A DNA stretch of 64,000 nucleotides from Nakamurella endophytica (GTDB taxonomy: Bacteria; Actinomycetota; Actinomycetes; Mycobacteriales; Nakamurellaceae), in the NCBI RefSeq assembly GCF_014646215.1, contig NZ_BMNA01000002.1:124001-188000 (forward strand). Direction: 5' to 3'. Shown piece by piece: positions 24,338-33,966 of this stretch. The notes beneath the pieces are model-generated. The model was not told the DNA's origin and searched no databases. It worked only from the letters and a program-made list of their open reading frames with translations. The translations under genes and the position numbers were made by a program. Positions within the stretch are counted from its first letter, which is position 1. Every line of letters starts with the position of its first letter.

Positions 24338-25852
24338 ATGAGCGTGCGGCGGATCATGGGCACCGAGGTGGAGTACGGGATCTCCGTCCCCGGCGACCCG
24401 GGAGCCAACCCCGTGGTGTCGTCCACCCAGGTCGTGCTCGCCTACGCCGCCTCCGTCGCCGCGCCGCGGGCACGCCGGCCGCGCTGGGACTACGAGGTCG
24501 AGTCGCCGCTGCGCGACGCCCGCGGCTACGACCTGTCGGCACTGTTCGGCGCCGGCGACCCGGACATCGACGACATCGGCGCCGCCAACGTCATCCTGTC
24601 CGACGGGGCACGGCTGTACGTCGACCACGCGCACCCCGAGTTCTCCGCGCCCGAGGTGACCAACCCGCTCGACGCCGTGCTGTTCGACAAGGCGGGGGAG
24701 CGGGTGATGGAGACGGCGGCGACGCTGGCCACCGCCGTGCCCGGCGCCAAGCCGCTCCAGCTGTACAAGAACAACACCGACGGCAAGGGGGCCTCCTACG
24801 GCACCCACGAGAACTACCTCTGCCGGCGTGAGACGCCGTTCCCGTCGCTGATCGCCGGACTGCTGCCGTTCTTCGCGTCCCGGCAGGTCTTCGCCGGGTC
24901 CGGCCGCGTGGGCATCGGCACCAACGGCCAGACGCCGGGGTTCCAGCTGGCCCAGCGGTCGGACTACATCGAGGTCGAGGTGGGCCTGGAGACCACCCTC
25001 AAGCGCGGCCTGATCAACACCCGGGACGAGCCGCACGCCGACGCGGACCGCTGGCGGCGGCTGCACGTCATCATCGGTGACGCCAACCTGGCCGAGACGG
25101 CCACCTATCTCAAGGTGGGCACCACGGCGCTGGTGCTGAGCATGATCGAGGCCGGCTGGCCGCTGCCCGGCGTCGACCTTCAGCACCCGGTGTCCGCGGT
25201 GCACCAGATCTCCCACGACCCCGGCCTGGCGGTGACCGTGCCGCTGGCCGACGGCCGCCAGCTCACCGGCCTGGACATCCAGCGGGCGTACGCGGAGTCC
25301 GCCGCGGCCTTCGTCGCCGACCGGTACGGCGACGACGCCGACGACCAGACCCGCGACGTGCTGCAGCGGTGGCTCGACGTGCTCGACGCCCTTGCCCGCG
25401 ACCCGATGGAGCTGGCCGGGGTGCTCGACTGGCCGGCGAAGCTGCGGCTGCTGGAGGGCTTCCGGTCCCGGGACGGCCTGTCGTGGGGGGCGCCGCGGCT
25501 GGCGCTGGTCGACCTGCAGTACTCGGACGTGCGGCTGGACCGGGGGCTGTACAACCGGCTGGTGGCCCGCGGGTCCATGCAGCGACTGGTCACCGAGGAC
25601 GCCGTGCGGGCGGCCATGGTGTCCCCGCCCGAGGACACCCGTGCGTACTTCCGCGGCCGCTGCGTGTCCCAGTACCCCGAGCGGCTGGCCGCGGCGTCCT
25701 GGGACTCGGTGATCTTCGACGTGGGCCGCGAGTCGCTGGTGCGCATCCCGACCATGGACCCGTCCCGTGGCACCAAGGCGCACGTCGGCGCGCTGCTGGA
25801 CGCCTCCGCCGAGGCCGCGGAACTGGTCGACGCGCTGACCGCGCGTCCCTGA
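24338..25852 (+). CDS. dop: Pup deamidase/depupylase Dop
   Basis: Dop converts the C-terminal Gln of Pup to Glu and also removes Pup from substrates. It shares the carboxylate-amine ligase fold of PafA and glutamine synthetase. The 504-residue product starts [16 protein letters not shown], with the metal-binding Glu in EVEYG, and has PHPEF-like [33 protein letters not shown] and [19 protein letters not shown], all hallmarks shared with PafA. Because Pup here ends in GGQ, Dop activity is needed before ligation. The ATG at 24338 has no clear ribosome-binding site, so a short or absent leader is possible. Pup follows 90 bp downstream. Confidence 0.97.
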   Translation: MSVRRIMGTEVEYGISVPGDPGANPVVSSTQVVLAYAASVAAPRARRPRWDYEVESPLRDARGYDLSALFGAGDPDIDDIGAANVILSDGARLYVDHAHPEFSAPEVTNPLDAVLFDKAGERVMETAATLATAVPGAKPLQLYKNNTDGKGASYGTHENYLCRRETPFPSLIAGLLPFFASRQVFAGSGRVGIGTNGQTPGFQLAQRSDYIEVEVGLETTLKRGLINTRDEPHADADRWRRLHVIIGDANLAETATYLKVGTTALVLSMIEAGWPLPGVDLQHPVSAVHQISHDPGLAVTVPLADGRQLTGLDIQRAYAESAAAFVADRYGDDADDQTRDVLQRWLDVLDALARDPMELAGVLDWPAKLRLLEGFRSRDGLSWGAPRLALVDLQYSDVRLDRGLYNRLVARGSMQRLVTEDAVRAAMVSPPEDTRAYFRGRCVSQYPERLAAASWDSVIFDVGRESLVRIPTMDPSRGTKAHVGALLDASAEAAELVDALTARP

Positions 25853-25942
25853 GCCGCCGGAGCGCCCGGGCCGCGGCGTCCCACTGGGTAAGGTCGGCAC
25901 CGGGGACACGGGCGCACCGGGTCCGGTCGATGGGAGTGGCAG

Positions 25943-26137
25943 ATGGCGCAGGAGCAGACCTCCCGGCAGGGCGGCGGCGACGGGGGTGACGAGACCGGCG
26001 GCGCGGACGCGGCGGGCCAGGAGCGTCGCGAAAAGCTGGCGTCGGAGACCGACGACATCCTCGACGAGATCGACGGTGTGCTGGAGTCCAACGCGGAGGA
26101 CTTCGTCCGGTCGTACGTGCAGAAGGGCGGCCAGTGA
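25943..26137 (+). CDS. pup: Prokaryotic ubiquitin-like protein Pup (GGQ form)
   Basis: This is the 64-residue protein tag attached by its C-terminus to lysines of target proteins. The N-terminal half is disordered ([17 protein letters not shown]). The helix that binds the Arc coiled coil is [20 protein letters not shown], and the protein ends [11 protein letters not shown]. The terminal Gln requires deamidation by Dop before PafA can use it. GGGAG lies before the ATG. The stop codon overlaps the GTG of prcB (GTGA), so pup and prcB are translationally coupled. Confidence 0.98.
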   Translation: MAQEQTSRQGGGDGGDETGGADAAGQERREKLASETDDILDEIDGVLESNAEDFVRSYVQKGGQ

Positions 26138-26994
26138 CCGGTCGTCCGGACCTCGGTGGCTGGCCGGTCTCGGCGGTGCCCGCGGCCTACCTGACGCCGG
26201 GCACCGGTTCGTTCGCCGACTTCCTGGCCCGCGCCGAGCCGCACCTGCTGCCCGGCCAGGGCACCGGTGCCGCGCCGCTGCCGCACGGCACCACGATCGT
26301 CGCGCTGACCTGCGCGGACGGCGTCGTGATGGCAGGTGACCGGCGCGCCACGATGGGCAACCTGATCGCGCAGCGGGACATCGAGAAGGTCTTCGTCGCC
26401 GACTCGCACTCGGTCGTCGGCATCGCCGGCACCGCCGGGATCGCGGTAGAGATGGTGCGGCTGTTCCAGCTGGAGCTCGAGCACTACGAGAAGATCGAGG
26501 GTGTCCGGCTCTCGCTGGACGGCAAGGCCAACCGGCTGGCGTCGATGATCCGCGGCAACCTCGGCGCGGCGCTGCAGGGTCTGGCCGTGGTGCCGCTCTT
26601 CGCCGGGGTGGAGGCGGACGGCATCGCGCCGGGCGCGGACGCCGGCCACGCCGGTCCCGGTGGCGGCCGCATCTTCTCCTACGACGTCGCCGGCGGCCGG
26701 TACGAGGAGCACGACTACTACTCGGTGGGGTCCGGGTCGATGTTCGCCCGGTCCGCCCTGAAGAAGCGGTACCAGGCGTCCGCCGACCTGGCGTCCGCGG
26801 TGCGCGCCGCGGTCGAGGCGCTGTACGACGCTGCCGACGACGACTCCGCCACCGGCGGTCCCGACCTGACCCGGCGGATCTTCCCGGTGGTGGTCGCAGT
26901 GACCGCCGCCGGTGCCGTCCGCTGGTCCGACCAGGCCGTCGGCGCGGTCGCCGAGGCCGTGGTGGCCGGCCGCATGCTCCACCCCGGCGGCTGA
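26134..26994 (+). CDS. prcB: 20S proteasome beta subunit PrcB
   Basis: This is the catalytic subunit of the 20S proteasome core. The 286-residue precursor carries a 52-residue propeptide that should be removed autocatalytically to expose Thr53 (PLPHG followed by TTIVAL). Downstream are the active-site residues Asp and Lys in [13 protein letters not shown] and DIEKVF and the conserved [14 protein letters not shown] and [14 protein letters not shown]. The GTG start overlaps the pup stop. PrcA lies 153 bp downstream. Length and motifs match M. tuberculosis PrcB apart from a Gly/Ala-rich loop ([12 protein letters not shown]). Confidence 0.98.
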   Translation: MTGRPDLGGWPVSAVPAAYLTPGTGSFADFLARAEPHLLPGQGTGAAPLPHGTTIVALTCADGVVMAGDRRATMGNLIAQRDIEKVFVADSHSVVGIAGTAGIAVEMVRLFQLELEHYEKIEGVRLSLDGKANRLASMIRGNLGAALQGLAVVPLFAGVEADGIAPGADAGHAGPGGGRIFSYDVAGGRYEEHDYYSVGSGSMFARSALKKRYQASADLASAVRAAVEALYDAADDDSATGGPDLTRRIFPVVVAVTAAGAVRWSDQAVGAVAEAVVAGRMLHPGG

Positions 26995-27147
26995 TCCCAT
27001 CCGGCTCCGGCCCTTCCGACCGCACGGCGGTCCCGGGCAGACCAGGGGCCGCACGCCGTCGACGCGGCGGACCGGACCCGCGGACCCGTCGAGCCGGCCC
27101 CCGCCGCACCCGCACCACGACCACCGATCCGAGAGGTCCCGCCCGCC

Positions 27148-28179
27148 GTGACGATGCCCGTCTACGCCTCCCCCGAGCAGTTCATGCGGGACCGGTCGGA
27201 GTACGCCCGCAAGGGCATCGGCCGCGGACGCAGCGTCGTCGTCACCCCGTACTCGGGTGGTGTGCTGTTCGTCGCCGAGAACCACTCGCCGACGCTGCAC
27301 AAGGTCAGCGAGATCTACGACCGGATCGGGTTCGCCGCCGTCGGCCGCTACAACGAGTTCGAGAACCTGCGCACGGCGGGCATCCGGCTGGCCGACGTCC
27401 GCGGCTACTCCTACGACCGCCGTGACGTGACCGGTCGGTGGCTGGCCAACGCCTACGCGCAGACGCTCGGTTCGATCTTCTCGGAGCACCAGAAGCCGTT
27501 CGAGGTCGAGCTGTGCGTGGCCGAGGTGGCCAGGGACGGCGGCACCCGCTCGGCGGCGGACAGCACCTCGGGGGCGGCGCCCCGCGACCAGCTGTACCGG
27601 ATCGCCTACGACGGGTCCATCGTGGACGAGCCGCAGTTCGTCGTGATGGGCGGCGCGACCGAGCCGGTCGCGGCGGCCCTGGGCCGCACCTTCCAGGTCG
27701 GGTGGGACCTGCGGGACGCGCTGCGGGCGGCGGTCGACGCGCTCGGCGCCGGCGGGGACGGCACCTCCCGGGAACTGCGCCCGGCACAGCTCGAGGTCGC
27801 GGTGCTGGACCGGACGCTGCCCGGCCGGACCTTCCGCCGGCTGACCGGTGCGGTGCTGGCCGGGCTGCTCGACGGCGAGCCGGTCACCCACGAGACGGTC
27901 GCCGCCGCCGACCGGCCGGACGACAGCGAGGGCCCCGGCCTGCCGGCCGGTTCCGACGAGGGCCGCAGCGCCGGCGCGGACGGCGGCTCGGCGGCCACCG
28001 GCACCGGGACCGACACCGGGACCGTGACCGACACGGTGACCGACACCGCCGCCGGGACCGGCGAGGACGGCGGCGGCCCGGGCGACACGGGCGACACGGG
28101 CGACAGGGACCGGGACGGCGGCGAGGACGGTCACGGCCCGGGTCGCGCAGTCCCTGGCGGGGACGACCCGACCGCCTGA
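27148..28179 (+). CDS. prcA: 20S proteasome alpha subunit PrcA with long C-terminal tail
   Basis: This is the non-catalytic subunit forming the outer gated rings of the 20S proteasome. The 343-residue product begins [20 protein letters not shown], with the conserved gate peptide followed by [13 protein letters not shown] and [20 protein letters not shown]. The folded part ends near residue 245. The remaining roughly 95 residues are Gly/Asp/Thr-rich with TDT and GDTGDTGD repeats, making the protein about a third longer than M. tuberculosis PrcA (248 residues). An in-frame ATG two codons on is an alternative start. The tail would project from the ring near where Arc docks. Confidence 0.97.
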   Translation: MTMPVYASPEQFMRDRSEYARKGIGRGRSVVVTPYSGGVLFVAENHSPTLHKVSEIYDRIGFAAVGRYNEFENLRTAGIRLADVRGYSYDRRDVTGRWLANAYAQTLGSIFSEHQKPFEVELCVAEVARDGGTRSAADSTSGAAPRDQLYRIAYDGSIVDEPQFVVMGGATEPVAAALGRTFQVGWDLRDALRAAVDALGAGGDGTSRELRPAQLEVAVLDRTLPGRTFRRLTGAVLAGLLDGEPVTHETVAAADRPDDSEGPGLPAGSDEGRSAGADGGSAATGTGTDTGTVTDTVTDTAAGTGEDGGGPGDTGDTGDRDRDGGEDGHGPGRAVPGGDDPTA

Positions 28180-28330
28180 CGGCCATGCAGGGTCCGGCGA
28201 TGCCTTCGGTCGTCGCGGATCGCCGCGCCGTTGGCACGCCACCGGCGGCCCCGCATCCCCGGCCCGGACGGGTATCAGGACGCCGCACCCACCCCCTCCT
28301 GACCGCCGTGCGTGCAGGGGGGACAGCCCG

Positions 28331-29860
28331 GTGACGGCGGCCGGCATCGTGGGGACAGTGGGGACAGTGGGCCCGGCCGGCACAGTGGGCAGAGGGGGCC
28401 CGCCCGGCCCGCCCGGCACGGCCGACCGGGCGGCACTGTTGCGGCGGCACGGCGCGTGCCTGCTGGACCCGCGGCACCACCACTCGTCCGGCGACGGCGG
28501 CGTCCGGCTGGCCACCGCCTACCGCCCGGACACCCTGTTGCTCGGCGCCGGCTTCACCCGGCTGCGGGCGCGGTTCGACGCGCTGGTGGCGGACCTGCTG
28601 CCGGACGTCGAGCCGTCCATCAGCGGCGCCCGGCTGGAGCTGCGGCCCCGCCGCCCAGGTGCCACCGGCCCGGACGCCTGGCGGCTGCTGCGCGACGTGC
28701 AGGCCAGGGACGCCGAGCTGGCCGCTGCGCTGACCCTGAACCACCTGCTGTCCGTGCCGGAGCAGCCGGGCGGCAACCCCTTGGCGGTCGACCACGGCCG
28801 GCCGGGCCTGGACCGGTACGCGCAGAGCTTCCCCGGCCGCGGCCCGGTCACCCTGCCGGCGCCCCGTCCCCGGCGGGCCGGCGGGCGGCGCCCGCGCGTC
28901 GTCGTGCTGGACACCGGGATCGGTCGACACCCGTGGTTCCTGGCGGACCCGGCGGTGACCGAGGTCGAGCTGCCCGGCGGCCGCCGCATCGGCCCGCAGC
29001 TGGACCCCGGGCCGGTGCGGCCGGCGGATGGCGCCGGCGACGTGCCGCAGCCGCTGCTGGGCACCCTGGGCACCCACGCCGGGCACGGCACCTTCGTCGC
29101 CGGCCTGCTGCGGCAGGTCTGCCCGGACGCCGAGATCGTGGCGCTGGCCCTGATGGGCGCGGACGGGCTGGTCGCCGAGGACGTGCTGACCGGCGCGGTC
29201 GCCGACCTGGCCGACCTGCAGGAGGCCGTCCCGGGCTGGGCGGACGCGCTGGTGCTGTCGCTGGGCTACTACTCGGAGAGCCGGCACGACCGCGCCTACA
29301 CGTCCGCGTTGAAGGGGCACCTGCTCCGGCTGGCGCGGGCCGGCGTGGCCGTCTTCTGCGCCGCCGGCAACGACGCCACCCGGGCGGAGTCGTTCCCGGC
29401 CGCGCTGGCCGACGACCCGGAGTTCGCCGAGCCGGACGTCGTCCCGCTCGCCGCGGTGGCGGCGTTGACCGCCGGCGGCCGGGTGGCCGCGTTCTCCAAC
29501 GACGGGCCGTGGGTCAACGCCGAGGAACGCGGCGTCGGGCTGGTGTCGACCGCACCCGTCGGGATGGCCGGCGCCGCCCGCCCGGCCGTCCGCGCCCGCG
29601 GGGTCCGCGGCCGGCCCCGCAGCAGCGGCGACGCCGACGACTTCGGGTCCGGCTGGGCGTCGTGGAGCGGGACGTCGTTCGCCGCCCCGGTGCTGGCCGC
29701 CCGCTACCTGAACCGGCTGCTCGACGCCGGGTCGCCCGGCTCCGCGCCGGCCCGCCGGGCGCTGGTGCCGCTGGGTCGCACCGTGCGACGGACGAGCGGT
29801 CCGGCGGGCGCACGTATCAGCGCGGCCGACGACGCCTCCGACAGGGTGCCGGACCACTAG
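28331..29860 (+). CDS. Subtilisin-like S8 protease, cytosolic type (paralogue 1)
   Basis: This is a 509-residue subtilase with an intact catalytic triad: Asp194 (VVVLDTGIGRHPWF), His252 (THAGHGTFVAGLL) and Ser449 (WSGTSFAAPVL). The oxyanion-region CAAGND is also present. The first 190 residues are not a standard subtilisin propeptide; they share with the next S8 gene the sequence LNHLLSVPEQPGGNP and the GPVT segment. No signal peptide or membrane helix is visible; the N-terminus is Gly/Val/Pro-rich. It should therefore work inside the cell. The second S8 gene follows 164 bp later, then sigma factor, unknown protein and CHAT protease. The GTG at 28331 is the first start after prcA; later starts are possible. 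Confidence 0.85.
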   Translation: MTAAGIVGTVGTVGPAGTVGRGGPPGPPGTADRAALLRRHGACLLDPRHHHSSGDGGVRLATAYRPDTLLLGAGFTRLRARFDALVADLLPDVEPSISGARLELRPRRPGATGPDAWRLLRDVQARDAELAAALTLNHLLSVPEQPGGNPLAVDHGRPGLDRYAQSFPGRGPVTLPAPRPRRAGGRRPRVVVLDTGIGRHPWFLADPAVTEVELPGGRRIGPQLDPGPVRPADGAGDVPQPLLGTLGTHAGHGTFVAGLLRQVCPDAEIVALALMGADGLVAEDVLTGAVADLADLQEAVPGWADALVLSLGYYSESRHDRAYTSALKGHLLRLARAGVAVFCAAGNDATRAESFPAALADDPEFAEPDVVPLAAVAALTAGGRVAAFSNDGPWVNAEERGVGLVSTAPVGMAGAARPAVRARGVRGRPRSSGDADDFGSGWASWSGTSFAAPVLAARYLNRLLDAGSPGSAPARRALVPLGRTVRRTSGPAGARISAADDASDRVPDH

Positions 29861-30024
29861 CATGCCTCCCACGCGGCCCCCGCTCGCCTCCCGACCAGCG
29901 CGGATGTCGCGGCCGGCGGGCGTGGCGGCGGTGCGCGGCGGAGCCGTCGCCCCGGCCGGCCGGCCGCCCGGGACGGCGGCGCCGGCGCAGGCATCCACGC
30001 CGACAGCGGGACCGAGAGGACACC

Positions 30025-31662
30025 ATGACCGAGCCCGGCGAGACCCCCGGACGCCGGCCCTCCGCGGAGGGCACGCCCGCGGACCCGTACGTCCGGTACG
30101 ACGCCCGCGTCCTGGACCCCGTCACTGCGCACCGGCTGCCCGACGGCACGCCGCCCGCGACCACCAGCTACGTCACCGACCGGCTGGTGGTCACCGCCCG
30201 CAGCCTGGTCGAGGCCCGCGAGCTGGTCGCCTCGGTCGGCGCCGGGCTGTCCGGCACCGGTGACGGCCGGCGGCTGGGCGTCGTGCGCAGCCCCTTGGAC
30301 CTCATCGGCGAGCCGGCCCGGGAACCGGTCGACGAGGCCGAGGCGCGCCTGGCCCGGCTGCTCACCGCCGCCGACCAGCTGGGGCTCCCGCTGGTGTTCG
30401 GCGTGCAGATCGGCGACCTGACCGACGACCCCGGCCCCCGCGTCCCGGTGGACGTCTGGCCGCTGCTGCTGCGGCTGCGCAGCACCGACGAGCGGCTCGC
30501 CGCCGCCGTCGGGCTCGACCATCTGATGATCTCGTCCGCCCTGGTCAGCGGCAACCCGTTCCCCGCCCGCGGGATGGCACTGGTGCAGGGCAGCCCGTTC
30601 TCCGCACGCGGGTTCAGCTCCGGGGTGGCCACGTATGTGCAGGCCGGGTCGGGCGGCCACGGCCCGGTGACGGTGGTCCTGGACCCGCCGCGCGCGCTGC
30701 CGGGCGAGGCGTCGCCGCGGGTCGTCGTGCTGGACACCGGGGTCGGCCGGCACCCCTGGTTCGACGCCGTGCCGGTGCAGGACCGGCTGCTGCTGGCCGG
30801 CGGCGACCCGGTCGGCGTCGACGTCGACGACCCGGCCGCGGTCGACACCGACCCGGAGGCGGCGGGCGCGGTCCCGGACCCGATGACCGGGCTGCTCGGC
30901 AGCCACGCCGGCCACGGCACCTTCATCGCCGGGCTGCTCCGGCAGACCTGCCCGTCCGCGGAGATCGTCGCGGTGCGGGTGATGGGCGTCGACGGGACCG
31001 TGCCGGAGACCGAGCTCGCGGCCGCCCTGCTCGGCGTGGCGGTCCGGGTCCGCCAGGACCCGCCGTTCCCCGTCCACGCCCTGGTGCTCTCGCTCGGCTA
31101 CTACGCCGAGACCGGCGCGGACCTGGACTACACGGCCGGCATCAAGGTGCTGCTGGCGGCACTGGGCGAGTCGGGTGTCACGGTGTTCGCCGCGGCCGGC
31201 AACGACAGCAGCCGCACGCCGATGTTCCCGGCCGCCTTCGCCGCGACCGGTCCCGGGGACACCCGTGGCCTGGACTGCGTCGTCGCGGTCGCGGCCGAGA
31301 ACCCCGACGGTTCCGACGCCTTGTTCTCCAACGACGGGGCGTGGGTCCGCGGCCGCGCGCCGGGCGCCAACGTGGTGTCCACGGTGCCGGTCACCCAGCA
31401 GGGCGGCGGGCAGGCCGACGACCGCTTCCCGGGGCCGTTCGAGGCGTACCGCGGCACCATCGACCCCGACGACTACTCCAGCGGCTTCGGCACCTGGAGC
31501 GGCACCAGCTTCGCCGCACCGGTGCTCGCCGGCCGCTACCTGGCGGCGCTGGCCCGCTCCGGCCTGCCGCTCGACACCCAGGACGCCGCCGCCCGCACGC
31601 AGTGGCGGGCGCTCGTGCCGCTCGCCGCCGCCGCGGCGTCCGGCGAGGAGGAGACCCGGTGA
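30025..31662 (+). CDS. Subtilisin-like S8 protease, cytosolic type (paralogue 2)
   Basis: This is a 545-residue paralogue of the preceding protease with triad Asp237 (VVVLDTGVGRHPWF), His297 (SHAGHGTFIAGLL) and Ser495 (WSGTSFAAPVLAGRY), and AAAGND for the oxyanion region. The N-terminal 230 residues form an extra domain (starting YVRYDARVLDPVTAHRLPDG, with LDHLMISSALVSGNPFPARG) homologous to that of paralogue 1. There is no signal peptide. The ATG at 30025 follows GAGAGGA. Its stop overlaps the GTG of the sigma factor (GTGA), so the protease and sigma factor are translationally coupled, which argues for a direct functional link. Confidence 0.88.
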   Translation: MTEPGETPGRRPSAEGTPADPYVRYDARVLDPVTAHRLPDGTPPATTSYVTDRLVVTARSLVEARELVASVGAGLSGTGDGRRLGVVRSPLDLIGEPAREPVDEAEARLARLLTAADQLGLPLVFGVQIGDLTDDPGPRVPVDVWPLLLRLRSTDERLAAAVGLDHLMISSALVSGNPFPARGMALVQGSPFSARGFSSGVATYVQAGSGGHGPVTVVLDPPRALPGEASPRVVVLDTGVGRHPWFDAVPVQDRLLLAGGDPVGVDVDDPAAVDTDPEAAGAVPDPMTGLLGSHAGHGTFIAGLLRQTCPSAEIVAVRVMGVDGTVPETELAAALLGVAVRVRQDPPFPVHALVLSLGYYAETGADLDYTAGIKVLLAALGESGVTVFAAAGNDSSRTPMFPAAFAATGPGDTRGLDCVVAVAAENPDGSDALFSNDGAWVRGRAPGANVVSTVPVTQQGGGQADDRFPGPFEAYRGTIDPDDYSSGFGTWSGTSFAAPVLAGRYLAALARSGLPLDTQDAAARTQWRALVPLAAAAASGEEETR

Positions 31663-32393
31663 CCGTCCCGCCCACCCTGGACCCGGCCGGGCCGGCCGCC
31701 GCGCCGGGCCCGGCCGGGGAAACCGACCGTCCGGGTGCCGCGGGCCCCGCGCCCACCGACGCCTCCGGGCAGCCCGGCAGCGACCACGCCCGCAGCGCCA
31801 CCGGGACGCCGGTGCCGGCGCAACGCCGCAGCGGCGACGTCGGCGACCTCGTCGTGCAGGCGGCCGCGGCGTTCACCGACTACCGCAACGGCGTCGCGGG
31901 CGGCATCGACCGGCTGGTGAGGCTGGTCAGCCCGCTGCTCTGGCACACCGCCCGGCAGTGCGGCCTGTCCCCGGCGGAGGCCGAGGACAGCGTCCAGCAG
32001 GCGTTCGTCGCGCTGGTCCGTCGCGGGGCCACGATCTCGGACCCGCTGGCCGTCGTCCGCTGGCTCACCGTGACGCTGCGCCGGCAGGCCTGGCGGGACC
32101 GTGCGGTGTCGGCGCAGCGCACCGCGGCCGAGCCGACCGACCTGGACCTGCCGCGCGAACCCTCCGCCGAGGCCAGTGCGGTGCTGACGGACGAGCAGCG
32201 GCGGCTGTGGGAGCACGTGGGGCAGCTGTCCGAGCGCTGCCGGCAGCTGCTGGCGGTCATCGCGTTCGCCCCGCGGCCGGACTACGCCGCGATCGCGCGG
32301 AGCACCGGCATGCCGATCGGCTCCATCGGACCGACGCGCGGGCGCTGTCTGGACAAGTTGCGGGCACGCCTGCAGGGCGAGGAGTGGAGATGA
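31659..32393 (+). CDS. ECF-type RNA polymerase sigma factor
   Basis: This 244-residue sigma-70 family protein has only regions 2 and 4. Region 2 is LLWHTARQCGLSPAEAEDSVQQAF through WLTVTLRRQAWRD (about 90-150). Region 4 is ERCRQLLAVIAFAPRPDYAAIA followed by GMPIGSIGPTRGRCLDKLR (about 190-240). The first 60 residues are Pro/Ala/Gly-rich and probably disordered. It would redirect RNA polymerase to an unknown promoter set. It overlaps the S8 protease upstream (GTGA) and the 172-residue gene downstream (ATGA). No classical anti-sigma zinc-finger gene is adjacent, so control probably comes from the neighbouring proteins. Confidence 0.88.
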   Translation: MTVPPTLDPAGPAAAPGPAGETDRPGAAGPAPTDASGQPGSDHARSATGTPVPAQRRSGDVGDLVVQAAAAFTDYRNGVAGGIDRLVRLVSPLLWHTARQCGLSPAEAEDSVQQAFVALVRRGATISDPLAVVRWLTVTLRRQAWRDRAVSAQRTAAEPTDLDLPREPSAEASAVLTDEQRRLWEHVGQLSERCRQLLAVIAFAPRPDYAAIARSTGMPIGSIGPTRGRCLDKLRARLQGEEWR

Positions 32394-32908
32394 CCGGAAC
32401 ACCGGACGTGCCGGCCGGCGCCGCGGCGCCGATGGACCGCCGAGACCTGGAGCTGCTGGCCGGGATCGTCGCCATCCACGACGCCCTGGACCCCATGCCG
32501 GCCATGCTGCCGGACATGGTGCTGCTGGCCCTCGGGGCCACCGACCTCGACGCCGAGATGGCCCGGCTGATCGAGTCCGAGAGCAGCCTGGCCGGTACCC
32601 GCGGCGCGGACCAGCCGGTCGAGCACGCCCGCCGGATCACGTTCTCCAGCGAGCACCTGACGGTGATGGTCGCCGTGGAGCGGAACGCGGACGGCACCGT
32701 CCGGCTCGACGGCTGGGCGGCGCCCGGCGCGCACCTGCGGGTCGAGCTGCGCGGCGGCGAGCGGACCGTGCAGGGCCAGTGCGACGCCGACGGCCGGTTC
32801 GTCCTCGACGGCGTCCCCACCGGTCCCGCTCAGCTGGTGCTGCACCCGACGGACGAATCCGACCCGGCGGTGCGGCTGCCGGTCGTCACCCCGGCCGTGC
32901 AGCTGTAG
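32390..32908 (+). CDS. Unknown protein coupled to the sigma factor, with Ig-like C-terminal domain
   Basis: The family is not recognised. The 172-residue product has a helical, acidic N-terminal half (MDRRDLELLAGIVAIHDALD, then LGATDLDAEMARLIESE) and a C-terminal beta-sandwich-like part (HLRVELRGGERTVQGQ, DADGRFVLDGVPTGPAQLVL) resembling carboxypeptidase-regulatory-like/transthyretin-type domains. There are no cysteines, so it is not a zinc-binding anti-sigma factor, and there is no signal peptide or transmembrane helix. Its ATG overlaps the stop of the sigma factor (ATGA). A role as sigma partner, adaptor or protease substrate is possible but not shown. Confidence 0.7.
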   Translation: MTGTPDVPAGAAAPMDRRDLELLAGIVAIHDALDPMPAMLPDMVLLALGATDLDAEMARLIESESSLAGTRGADQPVEHARRITFSSEHLTVMVAVERNADGTVRLDGWAAPGAHLRVELRGGERTVQGQCDADGRFVLDGVPTGPAQLVLHPTDESDPAVRLPVVTPAVQL

Positions 32909-32946
32909 CGGACCGGCCGGCGGGCCCGCGCGGGACGGCCCGCGGA

Positions 32947-33966
32947 TCAGCGTCCCCGGTGGCCCACCGCGTCCACCCGCACGACGGTGTAGGCGGTGTC
33001 CGGGGTCGGCGGGGTGCCGAAGCGGGCGTTGACCGCGTACAGCGAGCCACCTCGCCGCGCGATCGTCGTCGGCACGGCGAAGTCCGGATCGGTCAGCGTG
33101 CTGACCAGCCGACCCGACCGGTACGCCGGGTCCAGGACGAGCACCGCGATTCGGTTCAGCTGGTTCTGCACCACGTAGAGCACGTCGCGGCCCTGCCGCA
33201 GCAGGCCGTCGCCGTCCGTCAGCAGCACGCCACCGAGGTCGACACGCTGCGCCTGCCCGGTCGCCGGCGAGATCCGCAGCAGCAGTCCGGTGTTCGACTG
33301 CACCGCCAGCAGGGTGCGGCCGTCCGGCGACGCCTCGATGCCGTTCAGGTTGAAGCCCGGCTGCAGCACCAGGTCGCCGTGCAGCGGCAGCGTGCGCGCG
33401 GTACCCAGGGCGCCGCCCCGGCCGATCGGCACGACGTACAGGACGGCGCGCAGCGAGTCGGTGAAGTAGGCGGCGTCGCGGGTGACCACGACGTCGTTGA
33501 CGAAGGTCGGCGTCGCGGCCGGGTCGGCGACGAACCGGTAGCTGCGCAGCAGGGCACCGGTGCGGGCGTCGTACACGGTCCCGGTCCCGGTGCCGGCCCC
33601 GGACACCCAGAGCCGATTCCGGGCGTCCACCTCGGTGCCGGTGGCGGCGCGGCCGGCGGCGCCGGGCACCAGTACCGCGCCCCGGCCGGTGCGCAGGTCG
33701 CCGCGGTAGATCGCCCCGGTGGCCACCGACCCCACGTAGAAGGACGTGCCGCGGCCGATGGAGATGCCCTCCGGTTGGAAGCCGTCCGGGAGCGCGACGA
33801 CGTCCGGCCACCCGCCGTGCCGCCCCTGCTCCTGGTCCTGCCCGTGCCCGTGCTCCTGACCTCCGTGCACCGCCGGCGCGGCGAGGGCCACGCCGCCGCC
33901 CGTGAGCAGCAGCCCGCTCGTCGCCACCGCCAGGACCGCCCGTACCGCACCCCGCACCCCGCGCAC
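32947..33966 (-). CDS. Secreted SMP-30/NHL-like beta-propeller protein
   Basis: This is a 339-residue exported protein. The signal peptide is MRGVRGAVRAVLAVATSG with a hydrophobic core ending GGVALAAPA. A His/Gly/Gln-rich linker (HGGQEHGHGQDQEQGRHGG) follows, then a propeller-like body with repeats such as LPDGFQPEGISIGRG, FVNDVVVTRDAAYFTDS and FNLNGIEASPDGRTLLAVQ, typical of SMP-30/gluconolactonase-like sequences. Catalytic calcium-site assignment is not possible by eye, so the activity is open. It lies on the opposite strand between the sigma-factor unit and the CHAT gene and may be an unrelated insertion there. Confidence 0.75.
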   Translation of the reverse strand: MRGVRGAVRAVLAVATSGLLLTGGGVALAAPAVHGGQEHGHGQDQEQGRHGGWPDVVALPDGFQPEGISIGRGTSFYVGSVATGAIYRGDLRTGRGAVLVPGAAGRAATGTEVDARNRLWVSGAGTGTGTVYDARTGALLRSYRFVADPAATPTFVNDVVVTRDAAYFTDSLRAVLYVVPIGRGGALGTARTLPLHGDLVLQPGFNLNGIEASPDGRTLLAVQSNTGLLLRISPATGQAQRVDLGGVLLTDGDGLLRQGRDVLYVVQNQLNRIAVLVLDPAYRSGRLVSTLTDPDFAVPTTIARRGGSLYAVNARFGTPPTPDTAYTVVRVDAVGHRGR

